The position numbers were made by a program, and so were the translations under genes. A model generated the notes under the pieces. That model ran no database searches, was not told the DNA's origin, and was given only the letters and a program-made list of their open reading frames with translations. 64,000 bases of DNA from Ruania halotolerans. Lineage in GTDB: Bacteria > Actinomycetota > Actinomycetes > Actinomycetales > Beutenbergiaceae. Below, in pieces: positions 36,303 to 44,975 of the stretch (position 1 is the first letter of the stretch; each line of letters begins with the position of its first letter). The DNA is taken from positions 3,545,380-3,609,379 of the forward strand of contig NZ_CP088017.1 of NCBI RefSeq assembly GCF_021049285.1. Reading direction: 5' to 3'.

Positions 36303-37714
36303 TGGGTACCGCCGAGACCACCACCACGGGCGCCCCGCCCGCCCCCAGCACCCTCACCTGGAGCACCGTGCCCTCACCCGCCCCCCTCAGCGAGCCCGAC
36401 CTGGCCATCGACCCGACCGCCGTCGACCCCGATGCGGTGGACCCCACCGCGGCCGGCACGCTGCTCCGCCTGGCCACCGCCGGCTCGGTGGACGACGGAA
36501 AATCCACCCTGGTGGGCCGGCTGCTGTACGACTCCAAATCGGTGCTCGCCGACCAGTGGGAGTCGATCGAGCGGGTCTCCACCGACCGCGGCCAGGACAC
36601 CGCCGATCTGGCTCTGCTCACCGACGGCCTGCGCGCCGAACGCGAGCAGGGCATCACGATCGACGTGGCCTACCGCTACTTCGCGACGGCCACCCGTTCC
36701 TTCATCCTGGCCGACTGCCCCGGCCACGTGCAGTACACCCGCAATACCGTGACGGGTGCCTCGACGGCGGACGCCGTCGTCCTGCTGATCGACGCCCGCA
36801 AGGGTGTGCTGGAGCAGACCAGGCGACACCTCGCCGTTGTGGGTCTGCTGCGGGTGCCACATGTGGTGGTGGCGGTGAACAAGATCGACCTGGTGGACTA
36901 CTCCCGGGAGCGGTTCACCGAGTTGGCCGAGGAGATCCGCGACGCCGCCACCGCCCTCGGGGTGCCGCACGTGCACCCGCTGCCGGTGTCAGCGCTGGTG
37001 GGCGACAACGTGGTGACCCGGGCGCAGGACACGATGCCCTGGTACGAGGGGCCGAGTCTGCTTGAGCTACTCGAGTCGCTGCCGGTGGCCGACACCCCGG
37101 GCACCGAATCGTTCCGCCTCCCGGTGCAGTCGGTGCTGCGCCCGCAGGCGGCGGCCGTCTCCGAGGAGTACCGCGAGTACCGCGGCTATGCCGGGCAGAT
37201 TGCCGCCGGTGTGGTGCGGGTGGGCGACCCCGTGGTGGTCCTGCCCAGCGGGCAGCGCACCACTGTGGAAGGGATCGACACCCCTGACGGCGAACTGGCC
37301 GAAGCCTTCGCACCACAGTCGGTCAGTGTGCGGCTCAGCGACGACATCGACGTGGCGCGCGGTGATCTGATCGCCGCCGCGGCGGACGCGCCCGCGGGCA
37401 CGAAGGAGCTGGAAGGAACCGTGACCTGGCTCAGCGATCAGCCGCTGCGCCCCGGGGCGCGGGTGCTGCTCAAGCACACCACCCGCACGGTGCGGGCGAT
37501 CGTGTCCGAGGTGACCGGGCGGCTGGACCTGCTCAGCGCCACCCCGGGGCCCGCCGAGGAACTGGTGCTGAATGACATCGGCACGCTGCGGATCACGCTG
37601 GCAGACGCCGTGGTGGCGGAGGACTACACGCGATCACGCCGCACCGGCGCATTCCTGCTGATCGATGCCCACGACGGCAACACCCTCGCCGCAGGGATGG
37701 TCGGCACCCCGTAG
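36302..37714 (+). CDS. cysN: sulfate adenylyltransferase subunit 1 (GTPase)
   Basis: A 470-residue translation-factor-like GTPase that drives APS synthesis. G1 is GSVDDGKST, G3 DCPGHVQYT and G4 NKIDLVD, and EF-Tu-like beta-barrel domains follow. The about 50 N-terminal residues are a Pro/Thr/Ala-rich extension. It ends after the barrels, so there is no fused CysC APS-kinase domain. The ATG shares a base with the cysD stop (TGATG). It is the last gene before a strong terminator. Confidence 0.96.
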   Translation: MGTAETTTTGAPPAPSTLTWSTVPSPAPLSEPDLAIDPTAVDPDAVDPTAAGTLLRLATAGSVDDGKSTLVGRLLYDSKSVLADQWESIERVSTDRGQDTADLALLTDGLRAEREQGITIDVAYRYFATATRSFILADCPGHVQYTRNTVTGASTADAVVLLIDARKGVLEQTRRHLAVVGLLRVPHVVVAVNKIDLVDYSRERFTELAEEIRDAATALGVPHVHPLPVSALVGDNVVTRAQDTMPWYEGPSLLELLESLPVADTPGTESFRLPVQSVLRPQAAAVSEEYREYRGYAGQIAAGVVRVGDPVVVLPSGQRTTVEGIDTPDGELAEAFAPQSVSVRLSDDIDVARGDLIAAAADAPAGTKELEGTVTWLSDQPLRPGARVLLKHTTRTVRAIVSEVTGRLDLLSATPGPAEELVLNDIGTLRITLADAVVAEDYTRSRRTGAFLLIDAHDGNTLAAGMVGTP

Positions 37715-37732
37715 CCTCCAGCCTCATTCCCC

Positions 37733-37778
37733 CCGCCCGGGGCGGAGTTTTGGCCTGACCAACCTCCGCCCCGGGCGG
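37733..37778 (+). terminator. intrinsic terminator of the sulfate operon
   Basis: The perfect 15-bp arms CCGCCCGGGGCGGAG and CTCCGCCCCGGGCGG, with a 16-nt loop, are followed by CTTTGTGT. It begins 19 bp after the cysN stop. This is the strongest terminator-like structure in the window. Confidence 0.9.
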
Positions 37779-37903
37779 CTTTGTGTCCGGGCAGCGCATC
37801 GGCGGCAGACTTGTGGTCGTTTCTCGGCTCCAGAACGACCAGAAGTCCGCCCTCGATCGTCGAACACCTGACCAACAGCCCCGGGAACGGGCAGGATGGG
37901 CTC

Positions 37904-39226
37904 ATGACGGCGCACACCTGGCGGAACTGGTCCGGCACGGTCACCGCGCACCCGGCGCGGATCGTCGCCCCCCGCGATGAGGGCGAGGTGGCGGACCTGG
38001 TGCGCTCCGCCGGCGCACACGGGCAGCGGGTGCGCGTGGCCGGGGCCGGGCACTCGTTCACCCCGGCAGCCGCCACCGAAGGCACGCTCCTGCAACTCGA
38101 TCTCCTGGACGGTCTCGAGCACATCGGGCAACCGGCACCGGATGGGTCCAGGCTGGTGCGGGTGGGTGCGGGGATTCGCCTGCGCGATCTGACCCAACAG
38201 CTGGCCGCTCGTGATCTGGCCATGGAGAATATGGGCGACATCGACGCCCAATCCCTGGCGGGTGCGATCTCCACCGGCACACACGGCACCGGTGCCCGCC
38301 TGGGCGGTCTCGCCACTCAGGTGCACGCCCTGCGCCTGGTCACCGCCGAGGGTCAGATCCGCGACATCAGCCCCGAGCGCGATGCGGACCTGTTCGAGCT
38401 CGCCCGGCTCGGCCTGGGGACGGCGGGGGTACTGACGGCGATCACCCTGCGATGCGTCCCGGCGTTCACCCTCACCGCCACGGAGGCACCCCTGCCGCTG
38501 GATCACGTGCTGGAATCACTCGGTGAGCTCCTCGCCGCCGACCACTTCGAGTTCTACTGGTTCCCGCGCACCGAGGTGGCGCTGACGAAGACGAACACCC
38601 GGGACGGCTCCTGCCCAGCGCTCCCGGCCGCGCGGCGAATACTTGAGGATGAGGTGCTCAGCAACGGGCTGTTCGAGGTGACCAACCGGCTCGCCACAGC
38701 CGTTCCCGCGCTCACGCCGCAGCTGAACCGGTTCGCCGCCCGGGCGCTCTCGGCTCGCACCTACACCGCCACCTCACCCGAGGTGTTCGTCTCACCGCGC
38801 CGCGTGCGATTCACGGAGATGGAGTACGCCATTGCGGCGGACGCGGTGGTGCCCGCTCTACGTGAGATACAGCAGTGGCTGCACCACAGCCAGGAGAACG
38901 TGCCGTTCCCGATCGAGGTGCGATTCGCCGCCGCCGATCAGGTGTGGCTCTCGACGGCGTACGCTCGCCCGACCGCGTATGTGGCCGTCCACCAGTATCA
39001 CCGCCTCAGCCATGCCCGGTACTTCCGCGCGGTGGAAGCCATCATGCGCGACTACGACGGGCGACCCCACTGGGGCAAGCTGCACCGCCGTCGGGCGGAC
39101 GATCTGGCGAGCGCCTACCCGAGATGGGCCGACGCGCACAGGGTGCGGACCGCCGTCGATCCGGGCTCGGTATTCGCCAACTCCTACACTGAGCGGGTGT
39201 TCTCCCCCGCGACTGGGCGAGGCTGA
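37904..39226 (+). CDS. FAD-linked sugar 1,4-lactone oxidase (ALO/gulonolactone oxidase type)
   Basis: A 440-residue flavoprotein of the D-arabinono/L-gulono-lactone oxidase (or xylitol/alditol oxidase) group. The FAD domain contains VRVAGAGHSFTPAA and GDIDAQSLAGAISTGTHGTG, and the ALO C-terminal domain ends in DPGSVFANSYTERVF. The N-terminus WRNWSGTVTAHPARIVAP is typical. No signal peptide is visible. The ATG at 37904 is used. The exact substrate (aldonolactone or alditol) cannot be told. It is a monocistronic gene after the sulfate terminator. Confidence 0.9.
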   Translation: MTAHTWRNWSGTVTAHPARIVAPRDEGEVADLVRSAGAHGQRVRVAGAGHSFTPAAATEGTLLQLDLLDGLEHIGQPAPDGSRLVRVGAGIRLRDLTQQLAARDLAMENMGDIDAQSLAGAISTGTHGTGARLGGLATQVHALRLVTAEGQIRDISPERDADLFELARLGLGTAGVLTAITLRCVPAFTLTATEAPLPLDHVLESLGELLAADHFEFYWFPRTEVALTKTNTRDGSCPALPAARRILEDEVLSNGLFEVTNRLATAVPALTPQLNRFAARALSARTYTATSPEVFVSPRRVRFTEMEYAIAADAVVPALREIQQWLHHSQENVPFPIEVRFAAADQVWLSTAYARPTAYVAVHQYHRLSHARYFRAVEAIMRDYDGRPHWGKLHRRRADDLASAYPRWADAHRVRTAVDPGSVFANSYTERVFSPATGRG

Positions 39227-39278
39227 GGCACGGCAGGAGAGGTAGCATCACGGGGTCCGCTGCGAAGAGGAGATGCGC

Positions 39279-40112
39279 GTGCGCCGCACCGTCACCGCTG
39301 AACTGAACCTCACCGCCGCGGCCGGCTCCACCCAGCTGGCGATGATGATCGCCGTGGCGCGGGTCCCTGGCCTCACGGTGGACGATGAGCTCGAGGTGCG
39401 GATGGACGGCGCTCCCGTGCCCGCGGTCGCCGTGGAGGGGCCGCACTTCGGCCTCCTGCACCTGGTGGACCTGGACCGCGCGGAGAGCGCTGCGGGCGCC
39501 GTGACCGTGCACTACCAGGCACGCGTGGACGGCGACCCGGCCGCCGCCGCCCTCGAATCCCCCGAACCGGGTGCCACCGACCTGCTCACCTACCTGCGGC
39601 CCAGCCGCTACGCCGAATCTGACGAATTGTTCCCCACCGCGCGGCGCGAGTTCGCCGGAGCGGGCGGGCTGGAGTTGGTGCACGCCGTCACCGACTGGGC
39701 GGCGAAGCGCCTGTACTACGTGCCCGGATCCAGCAGGGTGACCGACGGCGCGGTCTCCACCTACCTTCAGGGCCAGGGGGTGTGCCGGGACTACGCCCAC
39801 CTCGTGGTGGCGGTGCTACGCGCGATGGACGTCCCGGCCCGGCTGGCCGCCGTGTATGCCCCGGGCCTGCGCCCGATGGACTTCCACGCCGTTGCCGAGG
39901 CATGGGTGGACGGGCACTGGCACGTGGTCGATGCGACCCGGCTGGCGCCGCGCCTGGCACTGCTGCGGGTGGCCACCGGGCGAGATGCAGCCGATACCGC
40001 ATTCCTGTCCGCCTACGGTGCGGGGATCCAGATGGGCACGCAAGCGGTGACGGCGGTGGTGGAGGGAGACCTTCCGGTCGAGGATCGCACTGCGGCAGTG
40101 CGCCTCCCGTGA
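39279..40112 (+). CDS. transglutaminase-like cysteine protease-fold protein
   Basis: A 277-residue cytoplasmic transglutaminase-superfamily protein with an N-terminal beta domain (TVTAELNLTAAAGSTQLAM). The core contains Cys169 in GVCRDYAHL, His in DFHAVAEAWV and Asp in VVDATR, giving the complete Cys-His-Asp triad. The GTG at 39279 is preferred to the ATG at 39273 because GAGGAG directly abuts the ATG and sits 6 bases before the GTG. Substrates of these bacterial proteins are unknown; some process peptides. Confidence 0.88.
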   Translation: MRRTVTAELNLTAAAGSTQLAMMIAVARVPGLTVDDELEVRMDGAPVPAVAVEGPHFGLLHLVDLDRAESAAGAVTVHYQARVDGDPAAAALESPEPGATDLLTYLRPSRYAESDELFPTARREFAGAGGLELVHAVTDWAAKRLYYVPGSSRVTDGAVSTYLQGQGVCRDYAHLVVAVLRAMDVPARLAAVYAPGLRPMDFHAVAEAWVDGHWHVVDATRLAPRLALLRVATGRDAADTAFLSAYGAGIQMGTQAVTAVVEGDLPVEDRTAAVRLP

Positions 40113-40167
40113 GCACACGGAGCCTGGCGCGATCACCTAAAGTGGGAGAGCCGGCCCAACAGAACGA

Positions 40168-40878
40168 GTGAACAGGACTGTCGAGACCGTGCCAGCCGCG
40201 CCGGGAACCCGCGAGGAACGGTGGGAGAACCGCCTCGCGTGGCCCGTGCTGATCGCTGCACTCGCCTCCGTTCCGGCGATCTTCCTCACATTGCTTCCCG
40301 ATCCCATGTCCACCTGGGGCACGGTCGCCAACATCCTCTCCGGCATCGTCCTGACCGCGGAGACTGTGGTGTTGTTCGCCGTCTCCTCGAACAAGCGAGC
40401 ATGGGTGCGCCGCAACTGGTGGCTGATCGCGCTGACACTGGTGGTCGTGGCCGGTGTTGCACTCGCCCTGGGACCGGTGCAGCTCCTCCGTCTGATCCGC
40501 GCCATCGGTGCGCTGCGGGTGATCCGGGTGAGCCGGATCGTGAAGGCAGGGCGCATCCTCGGCCGCCGCCTGGACGGGACCTGGGCCAAGCTGCCGGCGA
40601 TGCTTGCCTCCGCGCTGGTGGCACTCTTCGTCGCCATCGTGCTGGCCGACCCGACGTCGTTCACGCGGGAACTGCTCGACGACATCGTCGGAGAGCGGTT
40701 CCGGGTCCCGATCGCGATCGGTGCCGGTCTGGTGCTCGCGGTGGCCACCTTCGTGGTGATCCGCAACCGTGAGAACACGGGCACACCGGCCCAGGATCGC
40801 GGTTCGGACCCTGGTGATGCAGAGCCGGACTCGCAGGAGACGAGCGGCCGAGACGGGCCGCCTCGCCAGCACGCGTAG
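40168..40878 (+). CDS. voltage-sensor-like membrane protein without a recognisable pore filter
   Basis: A 236-residue protein with six hydrophobic segments (about 24-43, 51-72, 84-102, 104-130, 141-160 and 179-198). Segment four is S4-like: basic residues at Arg108, 111, 117, 120, 123, Lys126 and Arg129 recur every third position. An acidic Glu65 lies in segment two. The loop between segments five and six (161-178) has no TVGYG-type or other ion-selectivity filter. It therefore looks like an ion-channel homologue whose pore loop is lost, or a voltage-sensor protein. The GTG at 40168 is preceded by TAAAGT (40138-40143). Confidence 0.75.
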   Translation: MNRTVETVPAAPGTREERWENRLAWPVLIAALASVPAIFLTLLPDPMSTWGTVANILSGIVLTAETVVLFAVSSNKRAWVRRNWWLIALTLVVVAGVALALGPVQLLRLIRAIGALRVIRVSRIVKAGRILGRRLDGTWAKLPAMLASALVALFVAIVLADPTSFTRELLDDIVGERFRVPIAIGAGLVLAVATFVVIRNRENTGTPAQDRGSDPGDAEPDSQETSGRDGPPRQHA

Positions 40879-40904
40879 ACTCGTGCGTCGCACCGTGCGT
40901 GCAA

Positions 40905-40977
40905 GGGCCTCTAGCTCAACTGGCAGAGCAACGGACTTTTAATCCGTGGGTTCCGGGTTCGAGCCCCGGGGGGCCTA
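40905..40977 (+). tRNA. tRNA-Lys (anticodon UUU)
   Basis: A complete 73-nt cloverleaf. The acceptor stem is GGGCCTC paired with GGGGCCT (two G-U pairs), the D arm starts GCTC, and the anticodon stem ACGGA/TCCGT holds the loop CTTTTAA with TTT as anticodon. The T arm is CCGGG-TTCGAGC-CCCGG and the discriminator is A. The CCA end is not encoded. Confidence 0.97.
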
Positions 40978-41128
40978 CCGCCACCGCCGAGCGAACGCAT
41001 CCCCGCGTCGAGAGACGCCGGAGTATGCGAGGGCTGGGCGGCGCCGCCGGGTGGGCTCGACGTGAGTGGCGGAAGCTGTCACTGAGGGGGACAGGAACCC
41101 TCGGTTCACGCGGGGCAGACTGGGTGCC

Positions 41129-41974
41129 ATGACGAAGCAAGCGGTGGGTCTGGGTGACTTCCTCCGGTCGCGGCGCGCGCAGATCGCGCCGGAGAGCGCT
41201 GGCGTGGTCACCTATGGGTTCCGGCGGGTCACAGGGCTGCGACGGGAGGAACTGGCCGAACTCGCGGGCGTCTCGCTCACCTACTACACCCGGCTCGAGC
41301 AGGGGAATGCGACGAACGCCTCCGATGCGGTGCTCGATGCGCTGGCGCGAGCACTGGGACTGGACGCGATCGAACGAGCACATCTGTTCTCGTTGGCCCG
41401 GGGCGGCGTGCCCCGGCCGGCAGCCGGCGATCCGTACAGTCCTCGCCCCTCGACCTTGACGTTGCTCGACAGCATGGCCGAGGTGCCCACCGTTCTTCTC
41501 GCTCGCAACCAGGACATCCTCGCCTGGAACCGCTTGGGCCACGCGTTGATCGCCTCGCACCTCGACCCGTCGGCACCCACGAGGGGGCAACGGCCGAATG
41601 CGACGCGGATGCTATTCCTGGACCCCGCCACGCGAACGCTGTACCGGGACTGGGGCCACGAAGCGTGCCTCACGGTGGCTTCCCTGCGTTATGTCGCGGG
41701 CCAGCATCCCGATGATGAGCGGCTCCAGGCGATGATCCATGACCTGCGTACCGAGAGCGGCGAGTTCGATGCGCTCTGGCGCAGGCAACCGGTCGATCTG
41801 TGCATCTCGGGCGTCAAACGCCTCAGGCACCCTCGCGTCGGTGATCTGACCGTCTCCTACGAGATTCTGCACCTCGCGGAAGCAACCGGTCAGCGGCTCC
41901 TGACCCACACCTCCGTGCCCGGCAGCCCGGACGCCGACGCAGTGCGCGTACTTGCCTCGACCACCCTGACCTGA
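41129..41974 (+). CDS. XRE-family regulator with MmyB-like ligand domain
   Basis: A 281-residue regulator. The helix-turn-helix (about 28-85) contains GLRREELAELAGVSLTYYTRLEQG. The rest is the MmyB/MLTR ligand-binding domain, with VLLARNQDILAWNRLGHALI and a late DLTVSYEILHLAEATGQRLL. Such regulators usually control adjacent SDR-type oxidoreductases, and an SDR gene follows 87 bp downstream on the same strand. The ATG at 41129 lacks a Shine-Dalgarno sequence but is 7 bases after CAGACT, compatible with a leaderless mRNA. Confidence 0.9.
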   Translation: MTKQAVGLGDFLRSRRAQIAPESAGVVTYGFRRVTGLRREELAELAGVSLTYYTRLEQGNATNASDAVLDALARALGLDAIERAHLFSLARGGVPRPAAGDPYSPRPSTLTLLDSMAEVPTVLLARNQDILAWNRLGHALIASHLDPSAPTRGQRPNATRMLFLDPATRTLYRDWGHEACLTVASLRYVAGQHPDDERLQAMIHDLRTESGEFDALWRRQPVDLCISGVKRLRHPRVGDLTVSYEILHLAEATGQRLLTHTSVPGSPDADAVRVLASTTLT

Positions 41975-42061
41975 TCTGCCGGGCGGAATCGCCGCCCGTT
42001 GCCTTCCCAGCACGCACACCCGTCCCGGGTGGGCGTCAGCCTGCCCTCCGAAGGAGCACCC

Positions 42062-42835
42062 ATGGACCTCCACCTGCAGAACGCGGTCGTCATCGTCACC
42101 GGCGCAAGCGCCGGCATCGGCGCCGCCACATCAGAACTGCTCCACGGCGAAGGTGCGATCGTCATCGGCATCGCCCGCACCGCACCACCCGAACAGAAGC
42201 ACCCGTTCATCCTGGCCGATCTGCGCGATCCGGCCGCACCGGCACAGGTGGTCGAGGCAGTGATCCGCGAGCACGGCCGCCTGGACGGCCTGGTGAACAA
42301 CGTCGGTGCCATCGCGTCACGCTCCGGCTTCCTCGACGTGAGCGACGAGGACTGGCAATCCACCTGGGAACTGAACGTGATGTCGGGGATCCGGATGACG
42401 CGGGCGGCGCTGCCGCACCTGCTGGCGGCCGGGTCTGGATCGATCGTCCACATCACGAGCGAGGCTGCGCGACTCGGTGATCCGACGATCGTCGACTACG
42501 CGGTCTCCAAGACGGCGATGCTGATGATCTCGAAGGCGTTGGCGGCAGAGTTCTCCCCACGAGGAGTTCGATCGAATGTCGTCGCGCCCGGCCCCACCAG
42601 GACCAGTCTGTGGGATGCGCCCGGGGGCTTCGCCGACCAGCTCTCGACGCAGTTCGGGTTGCCCCTCGAGCAGGCGATCGAGCATTTCGTCCACACTGTG
42701 CGCCAGCTGCCCTCGGGCCGGCTCGGCAGCCCGGAGGATGTCGCCCGAGTGATCGGCTATCTCCTCTCTCCGATGGCCTCGCAGGTCACCGGAGCCGAAT
42801 GGGCGGTCGACGGTGGCGCGCTGAGGCAGATCTGA
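42062..42835 (+). CDS. short-chain dehydrogenase/reductase
   Basis: A 257-residue classical SDR oxidoreductase. The cofactor loop is TGASAGIG (near residue 14), the NNVG motif replaces NNAG, and the catalytic Ser is in IVHITSEAA with Tyr/Lys in VDYAVSKTA. The C-terminus VTGAEWAVDGGALRQI is typical of 3-oxoacyl-ACP-reductase-like SDRs. The ATG has AAGGAG 7 bases upstream. The stop shares a base with the following MFS start (TGATG), so the SDR-MFS-esterase genes form one operon. Confidence 0.92.
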   Translation: MDLHLQNAVVIVTGASAGIGAATSELLHGEGAIVIGIARTAPPEQKHPFILADLRDPAAPAQVVEAVIREHGRLDGLVNNVGAIASRSGFLDVSDEDWQSTWELNVMSGIRMTRAALPHLLAAGSGSIVHITSEAARLGDPTIVDYAVSKTAMLMISKALAAEFSPRGVRSNVVAPGPTRTSLWDAPGGFADQLSTQFGLPLEQAIEHFVHTVRQLPSGRLGSPEDVARVIGYLLSPMASQVTGAEWAVDGGALRQI

Positions 42836-44016
42836 TGCTCCTGACAACTCGACGTTCCGCCGATCACCGTTCACGGGCAGGTCTGGCGGCACTGAGTCTG
42901 GGGTCGTTCGGGATCGGGCTCACCGAGTTCATCCTCGCCGGCCTCCTCAGCCCGGTCGCCCGCGACCTCGATGTCTCCCTCTCCGCGGCCGGTCAACTCG
43001 TGACGGGGTACGCGCTCGCGGTCGTGGTCGGTGCCGTCGCACTCACGCCTCTGCTGCTGCACCGGCCGCCCCGGAACGCCTTGGTGCTCCTCATGGGCCT
43101 GTTCGTCGCGGGCAACCTTCTCTCCGCGTTCGCGCCGGACTACAGCTCGCTCATGGTGGGGCGGGTGATCGCCGCGCTGTGTCACGGCGGCTTCTTCGGG
43201 ATCGGCGCGGTCGTCGCCGGAGACATGGTCAGACCGGATCGTCGCGCCGGAGCCATCGCCGGCATGTTCGCCGGTCTGACCCTGGCGAATGTTCTCGGGG
43301 TACCGCTGGGCACCTTGGTCGGCCAGCAGTACGGGTGGCGGGCGACGTTCTGGCTTATCACGCTCGTCGGAGTGATCGCTCTGGTCGCTCTGCGCACCGT
43401 CGTTCCGCGTCTACCGCCCCGCAACGACGGTCCGCTCCGGTCGCAGTTCGCCATGGTGACCGCCCGGCCGGTACTCGCCTCCATCGCCCTGACAGCAGCG
43501 GTGTTCGGTGGCGTTTTCGGCGCCTTCACCTACATTGAACCGCTTCTGACGTCCGTCTCGGGCTTCGACGAGGCCGCCGTCCCGTGGCTCCTGGTGCTCT
43601 TCGGCGTCGGCCTCGTCGTCGGCAATGTGATCGGCGGCCGGGCCGCCGATCGGAACCTGGCTGTCACCCTCGCCACGCTCGTGACGCTGCTGCCGCTCGT
43701 CCTCGCTGGGCTGGCGCTGGTCTCCTCCCATCGTGTACCCACGGCGATCGCCCTGACACTGCTGGGCCTGGTCGGCTTCGCCACCGTCGCACCGCTCCAG
43801 CTTCGCGTGCTCTCCTACGCGGCACGCGCGCCCATCATCGCCTCGGCGACGAATATCGCCGCGTTCAACCTCGGAAACACCATCGGGGTAGCAGCGGGCG
43901 GCTACGCACTGGCCGGCTTCGGCCTCGTCGCACCCGTGTGGACCGGAGCCTGCCTCTGCCTGCTCGGTTTCCTTCTTCTCGTGGTCAGCACCCTCTCCCG
44001 AAAGGCACGACGATGA
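42835..44016 (+). CDS. MFS exporter (drug:H+ antiporter type)
   Basis: A 393-residue, 12-helix MFS protein, closely similar in layout to the one at 8797. It has GSFGIGLTEFILAGLLSPVARDLDVS at the start, an APDYSSLMVGRVIAALCHGGFFGIG region and AFNLGNTIGVAAGGYAL near the end. It overlaps the SDR stop by one base and the esterase start by 4 bases. It probably exports the substrate or product handled by the SDR/esterase pair (inference). Confidence 0.9.
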   Translation: MLLTTRRSADHRSRAGLAALSLGSFGIGLTEFILAGLLSPVARDLDVSLSAAGQLVTGYALAVVVGAVALTPLLLHRPPRNALVLLMGLFVAGNLLSAFAPDYSSLMVGRVIAALCHGGFFGIGAVVAGDMVRPDRRAGAIAGMFAGLTLANVLGVPLGTLVGQQYGWRATFWLITLVGVIALVALRTVVPRLPPRNDGPLRSQFAMVTARPVLASIALTAAVFGGVFGAFTYIEPLLTSVSGFDEAAVPWLLVLFGVGLVVGNVIGGRAADRNLAVTLATLVTLLPLVLAGLALVSSHRVPTAIALTLLGLVGFATVAPLQLRVLSYAARAPIIASATNIAAFNLGNTIGVAAGGYALAGFGLVAPVWTGACLCLLGFLLLVVSTLSRKARR

Positions 44017-44951
44017 CCCTCACCCCTCAAGCAGAAGCGCACCTGGCCGCGGCCGCCGGGGCCGGTGCACGCCCGGTGCACGAACTCACCGTCGGCGAGG
44101 CCCGCATGGCTAGCCTCGGCTACCTGGACCTGCAACGCCCAGCACCCGGCGTGCACTCGGTCACCGACACGTTCATCCCCGGGCCGACGGCGGATCTGCC
44201 CATTCGCATCTATCGCACCACCACCGCCCCCGACCTCCCCGCCGTCCTGATGCTGCACGGCAGTGGGTGGGTGATCGGCACCATCGACCTCGCCGACGAG
44301 CCTGCACGCCAGCTCGCCCTCGACACGGGGTATGTGGTCATTACGGTGAACTATCAGAAGGCTCCCGAGCACCCCTTTCCCCAGCCCCTCGACGACTGCG
44401 CGGCCGCTTTCACCTGGATGCGCGACCACGCCGCCGATCTGGGGATCGATCGTGACCGGATCGCCGTCGTCGGAGACAGTGCCGGAGGCAACCTCGCCGC
44501 TGCGCTCTGCCTGCGCCTGCGCGATCAGGGCGTCGACGGGCCGGCCGCGCAGGCGCTGCTCTATCCGGCGCTCGCCCCGGACTTCACCACCGCCTCACAC
44601 CGGAAGTACGACGAGGGCACCGGGCTCAGCAGTGCCGATATGCGCTGGTTCTGGAGCCACTACCTCCACGGACAACTGAACGATCCCGACCCGCACGCGG
44701 CACCGCTGACCGCCCGTTCCCTCACTGGCCTGCCACCGGCCTACATCGCCGCCGTGGAACACGATGTTCTCCATGACGACGCCACCGCCTACGCACGACG
44801 CCTCGCGGATGCAGGAACGTCGGTCGAACTCGAGGAGTACCCCGGCATGATCCACGGCTTCTACTGGATGGATGCCGTCCTCGACGACAGCCGGCAGCTT
44901 CAGCGTCGTCTCGCCGCCTGGCTCACCCGGACCCTTGCAGCCGCCCTGTGA
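44013..44951 (+). CDS. alpha/beta hydrolase, HSL-type esterase
   Basis: A 312-residue esterase of the hormone-sensitive-lipase family. The oxyanion motif is HGSGW (82-86, a variant of HGGGW), the nucleophile elbow GDSAGGN (Ser156), the acid Asp near 251 (VEHDVLHDD) and His in the YPGMIHGF region. It is cytoplasmic, with no signal peptide. The ATG overlaps the MFS stop (ATGA). It is the last gene of the XRE-linked operon and faces the anti-sigma gene tail to tail, with only 24 bp between. Confidence 0.92.
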   Translation: MTLTPQAEAHLAAAAGAGARPVHELTVGEARMASLGYLDLQRPAPGVHSVTDTFIPGPTADLPIRIYRTTTAPDLPAVLMLHGSGWVIGTIDLADEPARQLALDTGYVVITVNYQKAPEHPFPQPLDDCAAAFTWMRDHAADLGIDRDRIAVVGDSAGGNLAAALCLRLRDQGVDGPAAQALLYPALAPDFTTASHRKYDEGTGLSSADMRWFWSHYLHGQLNDPDPHAAPLTARSLTGLPPAYIAAVEHDVLHDDATAYARRLADAGTSVELEEYPGMIHGFYWMDAVLDDSRQLQRRLAAWLTRTLAAAL

Positions 44952-44975
44952 CAGCCCATATTGACCGACGGCGAA

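Noticed and set aside
34483-37714. Missing APS kinase (CysC) as a broken pathway
   Set aside because: The CysH has the iron-sulfur cysteines of APS reductases, so PAPS is not required and nothing is missing.
40905-44951. Genomic island inserted at tRNA-Lys
   Set aside because: The operon after the tRNA looks accessory, but no integrase gene and no duplicated tRNA 3' end were seen.
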